Shown piece after piece: positions 44,903 to 53,570 of a stretch of 64,000 nt of DNA. Position numbers and translations under genes: made by a program. Origin of the DNA: Neorhizobium populisoli (GTDB lineage: Bacteria; Pseudomonadota; Alphaproteobacteria; Rhizobiales; Rhizobiaceae); NCBI RefSeq assembly GCF_019430945.1, contig NZ_JAHYCB010000014.1:62001-126000 (forward strand), given 5' to 3'. The stretch's first letter is position 1, and every line of letters starts with the position of its first letter. The notes below the pieces were generated by a model, which was not told the origin of the DNA, made no database searches, and worked only from the letters and a program-made list of their open reading frames with translations.

Positions 44903-45672
44903 TCGGCGTCCACGCCCCGGAATTCGCCTTCGAGAAGAAGATCGATAACGTCAAAAAGGCTGTCGGCGACTTCAAGATCGGTTATCCGGTGGCGATCGAC
45001 AACGACTACAAGATCTGGCGCGCTTTCGAGAACAGCTACTGGCCGGCCCATTACCTGATCGATGCCAAGGGCCAGATCCGCTATCATCACTTCGGCGAGG
45101 GCAATTACCGCCAGACGGAACAGGCGATCCAGGATCTGTTGCGTGAAGCCGGCAGCGATATGGCGGCAAGCGCGCCGGTCGCCCCCGATGCAAAGGGTGC
45201 GGAGGCAAGCCCGGACCTGAAGAACATCCGCTCCGGTGAAACCTATCTTGGCTACAAACGCGCCACCAACTTCGCCTCGCGGGAAACCCTGCGCGCCGAT
45301 GCCGCGCGGGACTATTCGGTCGAAACGCCGAACCTGAACGAATGGGGTCTCTTGGGCACCTGGACCATCGGCGCCGAACAGGCAAGGCTCGACCAGCCGG
45401 ACGGCAGTATCGCCTATCGCTTCAGCGCCCGCGACCTGCACCTCGTCCTCGGCAGCGGCAGTTCCGGCAAGCCCGTCCGCTTTCAGGTGACCATCGACGG
45501 CAAGGCGCCCGGCGCCGATCACGGCGCGGATACGGATGCCGACGGCAACGGCACCGTGACCTCGACCAAGCTCTACCAGCTCGTCCGCCAGTCCGGCGAT
45601 GTCGAAGCGCGGAATTTCGAAATCCGTTTCCTCGATCCGGGCGTCGAAGCCTACGCCTTCACCTTCGGCTGA
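44752..45672 (+). pseudogene. dipZ: dipZ 3' half: thioredoxin-like plus C-terminal domain
   Basis: 306 codons in frame 1. It opens LSSEQLRGKVVLVDFWTYSC and continues with INC, giving the CxxC of the DipZ thioredoxin domain (residues about 10-150). A C-terminal carbohydrate-binding-like domain (about 165-305) is standard in full DipZ. An ATG at 44752 could start it separately but would give a redox domain with no membrane anchor or signal peptide. DipZ normally passes electrons from the cytoplasm to periplasmic partners. The frame break may be real or an assembly error; both halves otherwise look intact. Confidence 0.8.
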
Positions 45673-45719
45673 ACTTCTTTCCCTTCCTCATCCATAGCAA
45701 ACCCAAAGGAGCAAATCCT

Positions 45720-46478
45720 ATGAACCGTCGTTACATTTCCACTTTCGCCCTTGCCTTCGCCACCAGCGTCATCGCCTATGCGGCGCAGGCTGCCGAAGTC
45801 AAAAATATTGTCATCGTGCATGGTGCGCTCGCTGACGGTTCCGGCTGGCGCAAAGTGACCGACATCCTCGGCAAACGCGGCTTTAACGTCACGATCGTCC
45901 AGCAGCCGATCACCTCGCTTGCGGATGATATCGCCGCAACCAATCGCGTCCTCGATCTGCAGGATGGTCCAACCCTGCTGGTCGGCCACAGCTATGGCGG
46001 CATGGTGATCACGGAAGCCGGCAACAGCCCGAGTGTGGCGGGCCTCGTCTATGTCGCGGCCTTCCAGCCGGACAAGGGCGAAAGCCTGATCGGCCTTGCA
46101 AGCTCCAAACCGGCCGGCGGCATGAACATCCGCGAGACGAAAGACGGCAAATATCTCTATATCGACCCCGCCGCCTTCCCGAACGATTTTGCAGCAGACC
46201 TGCCGAAGGATGAGGCCGCCTTCCTCGCCAGATCTCAGGTCTTCGCCTCGAAGGAAGCCTTCACGGCGAAGATCGGCGATCCAGCCTGGAAAACTAAGAA
46301 AAGCTGGTCGATCGTCGCGACCGAAGACCGCTCCATCAATCCGGACCTGGAGCGCGATATGGCGAAACGTGCCGGCAGCGCGATCACCGAGATCAAGGCC
46401 AGCCACGCGGTGTTTGCTTCGCAAGCCCAGCAGGTCGCGGACGTTATCGAGAAGGCCGCGTCCGAAGTCTCGAAGTGA
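45720..46478 (+). CDS. Exported alpha/beta hydrolase (serine esterase-like)
   Basis: 252 residues with a Sec signal peptide (about 1-25, STFALAFATSVIAYAAQAA). The alpha/beta fold shows NIVIVHGALADGSGW, nucleophile elbow LLVGHSYGGMV (Ser) and a terminal SHAVFASQ (His). It resembles small periplasmic esterases often next to dipZ and two-component genes. AAAGGAG lies nine bases before the ATG. It ends at a terminator hairpin, so dipZ and this gene form a two-gene unit. Confidence 0.82.
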   Translation: MNRRYISTFALAFATSVIAYAAQAAEVKNIVIVHGALADGSGWRKVTDILGKRGFNVTIVQQPITSLADDIAATNRVLDLQDGPTLLVGHSYGGMVITEAGNSPSVAGLVYVAAFQPDKGESLIGLASSKPAGGMNIRETKDGKYLYIDPAAFPNDFAADLPKDEAAFLARSQVFASKEAFTAKIGDPAWKTKKSWSIVATEDRSINPDLERDMAKRAGSAITEIKASHAVFASQAQQVADVIEKAASEVSK

Positions 46479-46485
46479 CATTCAA

Positions 46486-46520
46486 CGTGGCGGATCTGCA
46501 AAGGTCCGCCACGCTTGATG
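46486..46520 (+). terminator. Hairpin after the esterase-like gene
   Basis: CGTGGCGGA (46486-46494) pairs with TCCGCCACG (46505-46513), followed by CTTGATGTTTT, a short T-rich tail. It starts 8 nt after the stop, in the right place to end the dipZ-hydrolase transcript. Confidence 0.6.
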
Positions 46521-46635
46521 TTTTCCCTATCAATCGATCTGAAATCCGAACGCGGGCTTCCTTCATCCATGAGATTGTTGCACGCACGGCGGAAGGTGGT
46601 TTACGAGGTCGGCAAGGATCGCAAAGGCAGCAAGC

Positions 46636-47427
46636 ATGAAACTCACTTTACAGGTTCTCGACCCACAAAATGGCGTGCGTGCCGAAAAATCAGGGATCGA
46701 CGAGGTCGTGCTCGTACATGACCTCACCTACGAGCCGGGAGACCGGCTTTGTTTCGCTGTCGAACAGCCGGGCTGCCATCTCGTGTTCTCGCTGGATCAA
46801 GGCCTATGCGCGTCGCTTGCCTATGTCGCGGGGAACAGATTTGAGTTTCGCGTGCCGTTCGGCAGGGATCGGGATCCTTATCCTCCGCAGTCCTTTCTGG
46901 CGCAACGGCATCGGCTGTTTGTCCGCGCTGCTCGTCCCGACGAGATACATTCTCGCCGAAATCTCGCACTCAATCCTTGGGACCACCACGCGAACGAAAG
47001 CCTTTTTCCCCACAGTTTCGCCAATGTCGAAACCAGAGGCGAGGCAGTCTTTGCTGCCCGCAACGCCATCGACGGCGAAATGGCCAACGATGATCACGGG
47101 ATATGGCCCTATACGAGCTGGGGCATCAACCGCGATCCGGAGGCGGCCCTTACCCTGCAGTTCGGCCGACTTGTCGTGATCAATGAAGTCGTTATCCGGA
47201 CACGCGCTGACTTCCCCCACGATGCCTGGTGGGAACGCGCTACGCTCGCCTTCTCGCACGGTCCGGACCTGTCGTTCGAACTCAGGAAGACGGGCGCCAA
47301 CCAGACCTTCTCGTTTCCTGAGCGAACGGTCGAATGGGTTCGCCTAGAACAATTGATCAAGGCCGACGACCCCTCTCCCTTTCCCGCACTGACTCAGATC
47401 GAATTCTGGGGACGCGAGGTCGGTTAG
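46636..47427 (+). CDS. Galactose-binding/discoidin-like domain protein
   Basis: 263 residues, no signal peptide. The C-terminal part (about 140-262) reads like a F5/8 type C (discoidin) fold: ARNAIDGEMAND, WPYTSWGIN, ALTLQFGRLVVINEVVIRTR. The N-terminal half (1-135) has beta-rich blocks and no recognised family. Function unknown; sugar binding is plausible. AAAGGCAGCAAGC precedes the ATG. It is convergent with the ABC operon, with a 21-nt gap. Confidence 0.55.
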   Translation: MKLTLQVLDPQNGVRAEKSGIDEVVLVHDLTYEPGDRLCFAVEQPGCHLVFSLDQGLCASLAYVAGNRFEFRVPFGRDRDPYPPQSFLAQRHRLFVRAARPDEIHSRRNLALNPWDHHANESLFPHSFANVETRGEAVFAARNAIDGEMANDDHGIWPYTSWGINRDPEAALTLQFGRLVVINEVVIRTRADFPHDAWWERATLAFSHGPDLSFELRKTGANQTFSFPERTVEWVRLEQLIKADDPSPFPALTQIEFWGREVG

Positions 47428-47448
47428 GAGGCTGCAGCCATTGACTGG

Positions 47449-48342
47449 CTAAGCCTCGGCTATCTTCAGCGTCGGATCGAGCTTGTCGCGTAGCCAGTCA
47501 CCGACAAGACTTATCGAAAGCGTCGTCAGGAAAATGACCAGGCCTGCCGGAATTCCCGTCCACCACGCCGTCGCCAGATAATTTCGCCCCTCGCCCAACA
47601 TCAGGCCCAGACTTGTCTGCGGTGGCTGAATGCCGAGGCCAAGAAAGGAGAGCGAGGTTTCGATCAGGATCAGTTCCGGGAAATTCAGCGTCACCTGGAC
47701 GATCAAAACCGACATGATGTTCGGCAGGATATGCCGGGCATAGATGCGGATCGGGTGTACGCCAAGGGTGCGGATCGCGAACGCATAGCCCTGGCCGTTT
47801 GCCTGCAGCACGAGGCTGCGTGTCAGCCGCGCATAGACTTCCCAGCCGTAAAGCCCCACGACGACAAGGAAGAGCTCAAAATTGTTGCCGAAGAAGGCCA
47901 GCACAGCGAGTGCGATGATGAAGAAGGGCATGCTCGCCTGGAAATCGACGAAGACCATGATGATGTCTTCGACGATCCCGCGAAAATGCGCCGCGAGGAA
48001 GCCGAGCAGGGTTCCGACCGTGGCGCCGATCATCGAGCCGACGATGGCAATCAGCACACTCATGCGCGTCGCATAGATCAGTCGGCTGAGCACGTCGCGG
48101 CCAAGCCCATCCGTGCCAAGCAGATATTTCGGATTGCCGCCGAGGAAAGCCGGCGGCTTCAGCCGGTTGAGCAGGCTTTGTTCCGTATAGGCGAATGGCG
48201 CCAGATAATCGGCGCCTATCGCGACCATCAGGACCAGAATCAGCCAAGCTATACAGAGCATTATGAGCAATCGCGGCCGGCCAGCGGATTTGAGACGGAA
48301 CCAACGGGAGCGGGCGGCGGGTGCGGACTGTTCGATAGCCAT
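47449..48342 (-). CDS. ABC transporter permease (DppC-like)
   Basis: 297 residues, N-terminal helix about 25-47 and further helices across 90-285. The coupling loop lies near YAFAIRTLGVHPIRIYARH, and a VIQVT-type DppC end is visible. It is the last gene of the leftward operon and starts exactly at the stop of the DppB-like gene (1-nt overlap). Confidence 0.9.
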   Translation of the reverse strand: MAIEQSAPAARSRWFRLKSAGRPRLLIMLCIAWLILVLMVAIGADYLAPFAYTEQSLLNRLKPPAFLGGNPKYLLGTDGLGRDVLSRLIYATRMSVLIAIVGSMIGATVGTLLGFLAAHFRGIVEDIIMVFVDFQASMPFFIIALAVLAFFGNNFELFLVVVGLYGWEVYARLTRSLVLQANGQGYAFAIRTLGVHPIRIYARHILPNIMSVLIVQVTLNFPELILIETSLSFLGLGIQPPQTSLGLMLGEGRNYLATAWWTGIPAGLVIFLTTLSISLVGDWLRDKLDPTLKIAEA

Positions 48343-49280
48343 TACCCCTCCTTGTTCGGACGATTTTCGATGCGAGGGTCGAGCCAGCCATAGGTGAGAT
48401 CGACGATGAAATTGGTGATGACCATGGTCAGCGCCACAAGCAGGACGATTGTCTGCACCACCGGCAAGTCGCGCTGGCCGACGGCGTTGACCAGCATCAG
48501 ACCGATGCCAGGCCAGGCGAAGACGGTTTCAACCACGACCGCCCCTGCGATCAGGCCTCCCAGACGCAGGCCGAGGACGGTAACGACCGGGATCGCCGCA
48601 TTGGGGATCGCATGCGACATCACCCGCCGCGTCAACCTCAGCCCCTTGGCGCGGGCCGTGCGCATGTAAGGCTGGTGCAGCACTTCCAGCATCGAGGAGC
48701 GCGTGAAGCGGGCCACTGTGCCTGCATTGATGATGCCGAGGGTCACGGCCGGCAGGATGAGATGCCACCAGGTCGCCCCGCCGGAACTCGGCAGCAGGCG
48801 CCAGGTCATGGAGAAAAGCAGGATCATCAGGATGGCGAGGAAGAAATTCGGCATGCTGTGCCCGAAGATCGAAAACGCCATGGCGGCGTGATCCACGCTC
48901 GTGCCGCGCTTCAGCGCCGCAGCGATACCGGCGAAAAGGCCGATGACGACGGTGATGATGAAACCGCAGACGCCGAGCAGTAGCGTCATCGGCACGCGCT
49001 CCAGGACAACGGTCAAAGCCGGCCGGTCGTCACGGAAGGAGTAACCGAGATCGCCATGCAGGGCCGACCAGATGAAGCGGACATATTGCTCCGGCACGGT
49101 TTTATCGAGGCCCCACGCGGCACGGTATTCGGCCACGATCGCCGGCGGCGTATCGTCCGGCAGCATCATCGAGACCGGATCGCCGGAAACGCGCAGGACG
49201 ATGAACACGAAAGTCACCGCAAGCAGCAGCGTCAGCAGACCCCGCAGCAATTTCGTCAGAATGAATTGCAGCCGCATCAT
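48342..49280 (-). CDS. ABC transporter permease (DppB-like)
   Basis: 312 residues with six predicted helices. The DppB coupling loop shows YMRTARAKGLRLTRRVMSHA. The first helix (about 12-30) is preceded by a basic start. Together with the DppC-like neighbour it forms the membrane channel. It begins 11 nt after the phosphodiesterase gene, which is therefore embedded in the transporter operon. Confidence 0.9.
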   Translation of the reverse strand: MMRLQFILTKLLRGLLTLLLAVTFVFIVLRVSGDPVSMMLPDDTPPAIVAEYRAAWGLDKTVPEQYVRFIWSALHGDLGYSFRDDRPALTVVLERVPMTLLLGVCGFIITVVIGLFAGIAAALKRGTSVDHAAMAFSIFGHSMPNFFLAILMILLFSMTWRLLPSSGGATWWHLILPAVTLGIINAGTVARFTRSSMLEVLHQPYMRTARAKGLRLTRRVMSHAIPNAAIPVVTVLGLRLGGLIAGAVVVETVFAWPGIGLMLVNAVGQRDLPVVQTIVLLVALTMVITNFIVDLTYGWLDPRIENRPNKEG

Positions 49281-49291
49281 CGCGACGTCCC

Positions 49292-50008
49292 CTAAGCTTC
49301 CGCCAGAACCTGACGCGCGGTGACGGGATCGTTGACCAGAAAACCGGTCGCCCCCTCGCGGGCCATCCGGATCAGTTCCGCGGCCTCGAAATCACCAACG
49401 CGGCGCTCGGTCGCGCCCTCGCCTGCCGTGATCCAGACCGGCCGGCCCCGCTCCACATGCGAGGCGATACGGCCGGGTGCGGCATCCCATTCCCAGATGC
49501 GCAGGATGTCGCCGCCCGCCTCGAAGAAAGCCTCCTCGTCAAAGGTCTTGACCAGTCCAAGGATCAGCCGGCTCCAGCCACCGTCGCGCATATGCCTGAC
49601 CGATCCTGATGCATGCAGGCCGAGGGTGAGATCGCGGCCGGGCTCGAGCGCCAATGCGGCGAGCAGGATATCCAGCGATTCCGGCCTCTCATCCTTCACG
49701 TCGAACAGAATGGGTTGATCCGCCGGCACGATGTCGAACAGCATCGCGAGCGGTGGGGCGGCGGCGAAACCATCGGCCTCGATGCCGGCAAGCTCGTCGC
49801 TTGTGACGTCCGCAATTGCATCATCGCGGTCGGCAAGGCGTTTCAGATCCTTGTCGTGGCTGCAGACGACCTTGCCGTCGCGGGTGATCCGAACATCCAC
49901 CTCGATATAGTCGGATCCGGCTTCCATGGCGCCGATCCAGGCAGCAGGCGAGTTTTCCCGATAAAGGGTGGAGTAACCGCGATGGGCGACGATGGCAGGC
50001 AATGACAT
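49292..50008 (-). CDS. Glycerophosphodiester phosphodiesterase (UgpQ-like)
   Basis: 238 residues from ATG 50008, with AAGGAAAGCC before it. Catalytic features are VAHRGYSTLYRENS (His-Arg and Glu-Asn) and YIEVDVRITRDGKVVCSHDKD (metal Glu/Asp and catalytic His). There is no signal peptide, so it acts in the cytoplasm and releases glycerol-3-phosphate plus an alcohol. It lies between the ATPase gene (16 nt upstream) and the DppB gene (11 nt downstream). Its place in a peptide-type ABC operon suggests that glycerophosphodiesters or similar are the cargo. An extension of 51 residues upstream is rejected. Confidence 0.87.
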   Translation of the reverse strand: MSLPAIVAHRGYSTLYRENSPAAWIGAMEAGSDYIEVDVRITRDGKVVCSHDKDLKRLADRDDAIADVTSDELAGIEADGFAAAPPLAMLFDIVPADQPILFDVKDERPESLDILLAALALEPGRDLTLGLHASGSVRHMRDGGWSRLILGLVKTFDEEAFFEAGGDILRIWEWDAAPGRIASHVERGRPVWITAGEGATERRVGDFEAAELIRMAREGATGFLVNDPVTARQVLAEA

Positions 50009-50024
50009 GGGCTTTCCTTGAATT

Positions 50025-50852
50025 TTACGATGCGAGCCGGCGCTCGCGGGCGCGACGTTCGGCGGGCGTTGCCGCGGGAACGGCTGCCAGCAGCGAGCGC
50101 GTATAATCGTGTTGCGGATTGGCGAAGATTTCGGCGGCCGGGCCGGTCTCGACGACCACACCCTTCTGCATCACTGCAATGCGGTCGCTGATATGCCGCA
50201 CGACGCCGAGATCGTGCGAGATGAACAGATAGCCCATGCCAAATTTCGCCTTGAGCTCGTTCAGCAGGTTGATGATCTGAGCCTGGACGGAAACGTCGAG
50301 CGCGCTGACCGCCTCGTCGCAGACGACGATCTTCGGATCGAGGACCAAGGCGCGGGCGATGACAGCGCGCTGTTGCTGACCGCCTGAGAGCTGGTGGGAG
50401 TAACGGTCGGCCATGCCGGGGAGGCCGACCAGGGCCAGCATCTCTTCCCGCCGCGCCTTGCGACCCACAGCGTCGAAAAGCCCATGCGCCTGCATGGCCT
50501 CGTCGATCTGGCCGCCGATCGTCATGCGCGGATCGAGTGCCTTGGAAGGATTCTGGAACACCATCTGCACACCACGCCGCTCGCGCCGCCAGGCGGCCGA
50601 ACCGATCCGGGCATAGGGGTTCCCGTCGAACGAGACCGTACCGGAGGTCGGCGCCTCGATGCCGGCGGCGATACGCCCAAGCGTCGACTTGCCACTGCCG
50701 CTTTCACCGACGATGCCGAGCGTCTCGCCGGGTTCAAGCGTGATGCTGACGCCGCCGACCGCGCGGACTTCGGTCTTGCCGCCGAAGAGGTTGCCGCCGG
50801 TGCGATAAATCTTGACGATGTCCTGAAGGACCAGCCTGCCTTTGCCGCTCAT
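50025..50852 (-). CDS. ABC transporter ATPase (DppF/OppF-like)
   Basis: 275 residues. Walker A GIVGESGSGKST, signature LSGGQQQRAVIARAL, Walker B IVVCDEAVSALD and H-loop FISHDLGV, ending with the oligopeptide C-terminal extension. It overlaps the DppD-like gene by 4 nt. With its partner it powers the permeases encoded after the phosphodiesterase gene. Confidence 0.92.
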   Translation of the reverse strand: MSGKGRLVLQDIVKIYRTGGNLFGGKTEVRAVGGVSITLEPGETLGIVGESGSGKSTLGRIAAGIEAPTSGTVSFDGNPYARIGSAAWRRERRGVQMVFQNPSKALDPRMTIGGQIDEAMQAHGLFDAVGRKARREEMLALVGLPGMADRYSHQLSGGQQQRAVIARALVLDPKIVVCDEAVSALDVSVQAQIINLLNELKAKFGMGYLFISHDLGVVRHISDRIAVMQKGVVVETGPAAEIFANPQHDYTRSLLAAVPAATPAERRARERRLAS

Positions 50853-51877
50853 GCGAAATCTCCCGCAAAATGACAGGCAGCGCGATGATTGCCGACGACC
50901 GGGGCAAGTGCGGGCAGAGTCAGGCAGGTGTCCTTCGCGAACGAACAGCGCGGCCGGAAACTGCAGCCCTCCGGCCGGCGTGACGGGCTCGGAACCGTAC
51001 CCTCGATCGCGGCGATGCGACCGTGGCTTGTCGTCGTCGCGTGCAGGCGGCAGGCCATCAGGCCGCGCGTATAGGGATGTAGCGGATTTTCGAAAAGCTC
51101 GTCGACAGTGGCGGTTTCCACCACCCGTCCGGAATACATGACGGCAACCCGGTCGGCGATTTCCGCGACCACGCCGAGATCGTGGGTGACGAAGATCATC
51201 GCGGCATCGGTCTCCGCCTGCAACTCGCGCATCAGCCGCAGGATCTGCGCCTGGGTTGTGACGTCAAGCGCCGTCGTCGCCTCGTCGGCGATCAGCAGTT
51301 TCGGCCGGCAGGCAAGCGCCATGGCGATCATGATCCGCTGGCACATGCCACCGGAAAGCTGGTGAGGGAAGGCTTTTGCCCGCAGGTCAGGCTCCGGAAT
51401 ACCGACCGAGGCAATCAGCTCGATGGCCTGCTTTTCCGCCTGCCGCCAGGATAGACCGCGATGCACCACCAGCACTTCGGCGATCTGCATGCCGACGCGG
51501 CGCACGGGATTAAGGGCGGCGGTGGCGTCCTGAAAAATCATCGCCATGTCGCGGCCACGGATATCGGCGAGCTGATTTTCGCTGAGCGATGAAAGGTTTT
51601 GGCCCAGGAATGAAATCCGGCCTTGCCTGACGATCAGCGGCTCTGACGTCAGACCCATGGCGGCAAGACAGGTCAGGCTCTTGCCGCAGCCGCTTTCGCC
51701 CACGAGACAGAGCGTTTCACCGGCACGGACCTCGAGCGACACGTCGATCACCAGATCGGCGCGACCGGTGCCGACCGTCAGGCCTTCCACCGAAAGCACG
51801 GTCTCCGCTTTGCCAGAGGCGAGGTCTCCCCGCCGGTCGGAACCGGCGGAGAGGATTTCGGTATCGATAACCGTCAC
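50849..51877 (-). CDS. ABC transporter ATPase (DppD/OppD-like)
   Basis: 342 residues. Walker A VGESGCGKSLT, signature LSGGMCQRIMIAMAL (Cys instead of the common Arg/Lys after the Met), Walker B LLIADEATTALD, H-loop FVTHDLGV. The C-terminal extension carries cysteines at CSFRPRC, as in DppD proteins with an iron-sulfur or metal knuckle. It overlaps the binding-protein gene by 4 nt. Confidence 0.92.
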   Translation of the reverse strand: MTVIDTEILSAGSDRRGDLASGKAETVLSVEGLTVGTGRADLVIDVSLEVRAGETLCLVGESGCGKSLTCLAAMGLTSEPLIVRQGRISFLGQNLSSLSENQLADIRGRDMAMIFQDATAALNPVRRVGMQIAEVLVVHRGLSWRQAEKQAIELIASVGIPEPDLRAKAFPHQLSGGMCQRIMIAMALACRPKLLIADEATTALDVTTQAQILRLMRELQAETDAAMIFVTHDLGVVAEIADRVAVMYSGRVVETATVDELFENPLHPYTRGLMACRLHATTTSHGRIAAIEGTVPSPSRRPEGCSFRPRCSFAKDTCLTLPALAPVVGNHRAACHFAGDFA

Positions 51878-53430
51878 GAGCGCTTGGCCTCGATCTGAAG
51901 GTTATAGGGACGCAGGTCCATGTAGTAGAAGTTATAGGGCTGCCACTTCACGGCCTTGCGGACGCCATAGGTTTCCAGCGGCTGGTAGAGGATCGTGCCC
52001 GGAGCTTCTTCTTCCCAGATGTCGACCATCTTCTGGAAGACGTCGCGGCGCTTGGCCGTATCCGAGGTGCGGTCCAGCTCTTCGCCGAGCTTGTTGAACT
52101 CGACCGGTACCCAGTCCTTGTTCTGCTGCACGCCGCCATAAGGACCCCAAAGGTTCCAGAGGCCGCCGGCCGGATCCGGATAACGGATCGAGTTCGACCA
52201 GGTGCGGACCATGCGCTTGTCACTCGGAATGTTGTCGGTGCTTTCGACGATATCGAGCTTGCCGTTGATGCCGACAGCCTTCCACATTTCCATGATCGCC
52301 TGACCGGCATTCATGGCATTCAGGTAATAATTGGCGCGGGTCGAATAGCGGATTTCCTCGCCCTTGTAGCCGGCTTCCTTCAGAAGCTGCTTGGCCTTTT
52401 CCGGATTGTAGACGAGGCCTGCGCGCTTTTCGTCATAGAGAGCGCCGAATTCCGGGAACTGGTGGCTCTTCGGCACGACGGCCTGGCCGCTCCAAAGCGC
52501 CTGCACCAGCAGGTTCCGGTCGATGGCGAGGTTCATCGCCTGGCGGATGCGCTTGTCCTTGATGGTCGGATTTTCCGTGTTGTAGACGAGCACGTGAGCG
52601 TTAGCGAGAACGACGCTGCGGGCCTCGACATCCGGATAGCTGTTGATCTGGGCGATCTGGTCCGGCGCGATATTGGTGGCGATGTCGAACTCGCCGCTGA
52701 CGAGGCCGGCGATACGGGTTGCCTGTTCCGGCACGACGCGGAAGTTGACGGACTGCGCGGTCGGCTTGCCGCCGAAATAGTCGTCGAAGGCAACCAGCTT
52801 GACCGATTCATCCGGCTTGTATTCGCCAAGCTTGAACGGGCCGGTGCCGACCGGGAATTTCGGGAACTTGCCGTTGGCGTTGGCCGTCCAGTCCTTTTTG
52901 TTGATGATCCACGACGCCCAGGAGGCAAGGCGCTGTTCGAGGATCGGGTCGGCGGTCTTGGTGGTGAACCGAACCGTCAGCGGATCGATCGCCTCGACCT
53001 TTTCGAGAACGCCGAAATAGGCCGGCCCCTGCTTCATCACGGCATTCTTGCCGCTCAGACGCTCCGGCGAGAAGGTGAAGACGACGTCGTCTGCCGTCAT
53101 GACTTCGCCGTTGTGGAACTTGACGTTCGGGCGCAGCTTCACTTCCAACGTCTTGTCATCGATGCGTGTCCAGCTCGTCGCCAGCGAGGGAACGAGCTTC
53201 GAGCCATCGCCCTTCGGCGAGGACAGGAAATCGCGGCGGATCAGCGTGTCGAACATCGAATAAGTGATGCGCACGCCCTGGTTGGACAGCTCCTGCGCCG
53301 GCTCCAGCGTCGGCGGCACATCTGCGACGGCAACCGCAAGATTGGGGCGGCTATCGCTGGTTTGCGCATGGGCGCCCAAAGGCAAAAGAGCCGCGACCGC
53401 GAAGGCCGAGGCGATGAGCAAGTGTTTCAT
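51874..53430 (-). CDS. ABC substrate-binding protein, family 5
   Basis: 518 residues with a Sec signal peptide (about 1-22, ending GAHAQT). The body shows KFHNGEVMTADDVVFTFSPE, IRQAMNLAIDRNLLVQ and the standard two-lobe layout. It captures the ligand in the periplasm for the Dpp-type transporter and is the first gene of the operon, divergent from the ROK regulator. The ligand is unknown; the embedded phosphodiesterase gene argues against a simple peptide. Confidence 0.9.
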   Translation of the reverse strand: MKHLLIASAFAVAALLPLGAHAQTSDSRPNLAVAVADVPPTLEPAQELSNQGVRITYSMFDTLIRRDFLSSPKGDGSKLVPSLATSWTRIDDKTLEVKLRPNVKFHNGEVMTADDVVFTFSPERLSGKNAVMKQGPAYFGVLEKVEAIDPLTVRFTTKTADPILEQRLASWASWIINKKDWTANANGKFPKFPVGTGPFKLGEYKPDESVKLVAFDDYFGGKPTAQSVNFRVVPEQATRIAGLVSGEFDIATNIAPDQIAQINSYPDVEARSVVLANAHVLVYNTENPTIKDKRIRQAMNLAIDRNLLVQALWSGQAVVPKSHQFPEFGALYDEKRAGLVYNPEKAKQLLKEAGYKGEEIRYSTRANYYLNAMNAGQAIMEMWKAVGINGKLDIVESTDNIPSDKRMVRTWSNSIRYPDPAGGLWNLWGPYGGVQQNKDWVPVEFNKLGEELDRTSDTAKRRDVFQKMVDIWEEEAPGTILYQPLETYGVRKAVKWQPYNFYYMDLRPYNLQIEAKRS

Positions 53431-53506
53431 GAACCGTCTCCTAGCGGGATCGTCCCCGACTGCAGCACTGAGCTGCGAACGGCATAGCGCCTTATATTAA
53501 CGTTTT

Positions 53507-53527
53507 TATCACCACCAAGGTGTGATA
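53507..53527. promoter_or_regulatory. Imperfect palindrome in the ROK/ABC divergent region
   Basis: TATCAC-N9-GTGATA, a 21-nt near-palindrome about 77 nt from the binding-protein start and 44 nt from the ROK start. It is a good operator candidate for the ROK regulator, controlling both directions. No other dyad of this quality is visible in 53431-53570. Confidence 0.5.
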
Positions 53528-53570
53528 TTCATCGGATACCAGATAACATATCGGATTGGCCGCAAAGCAG

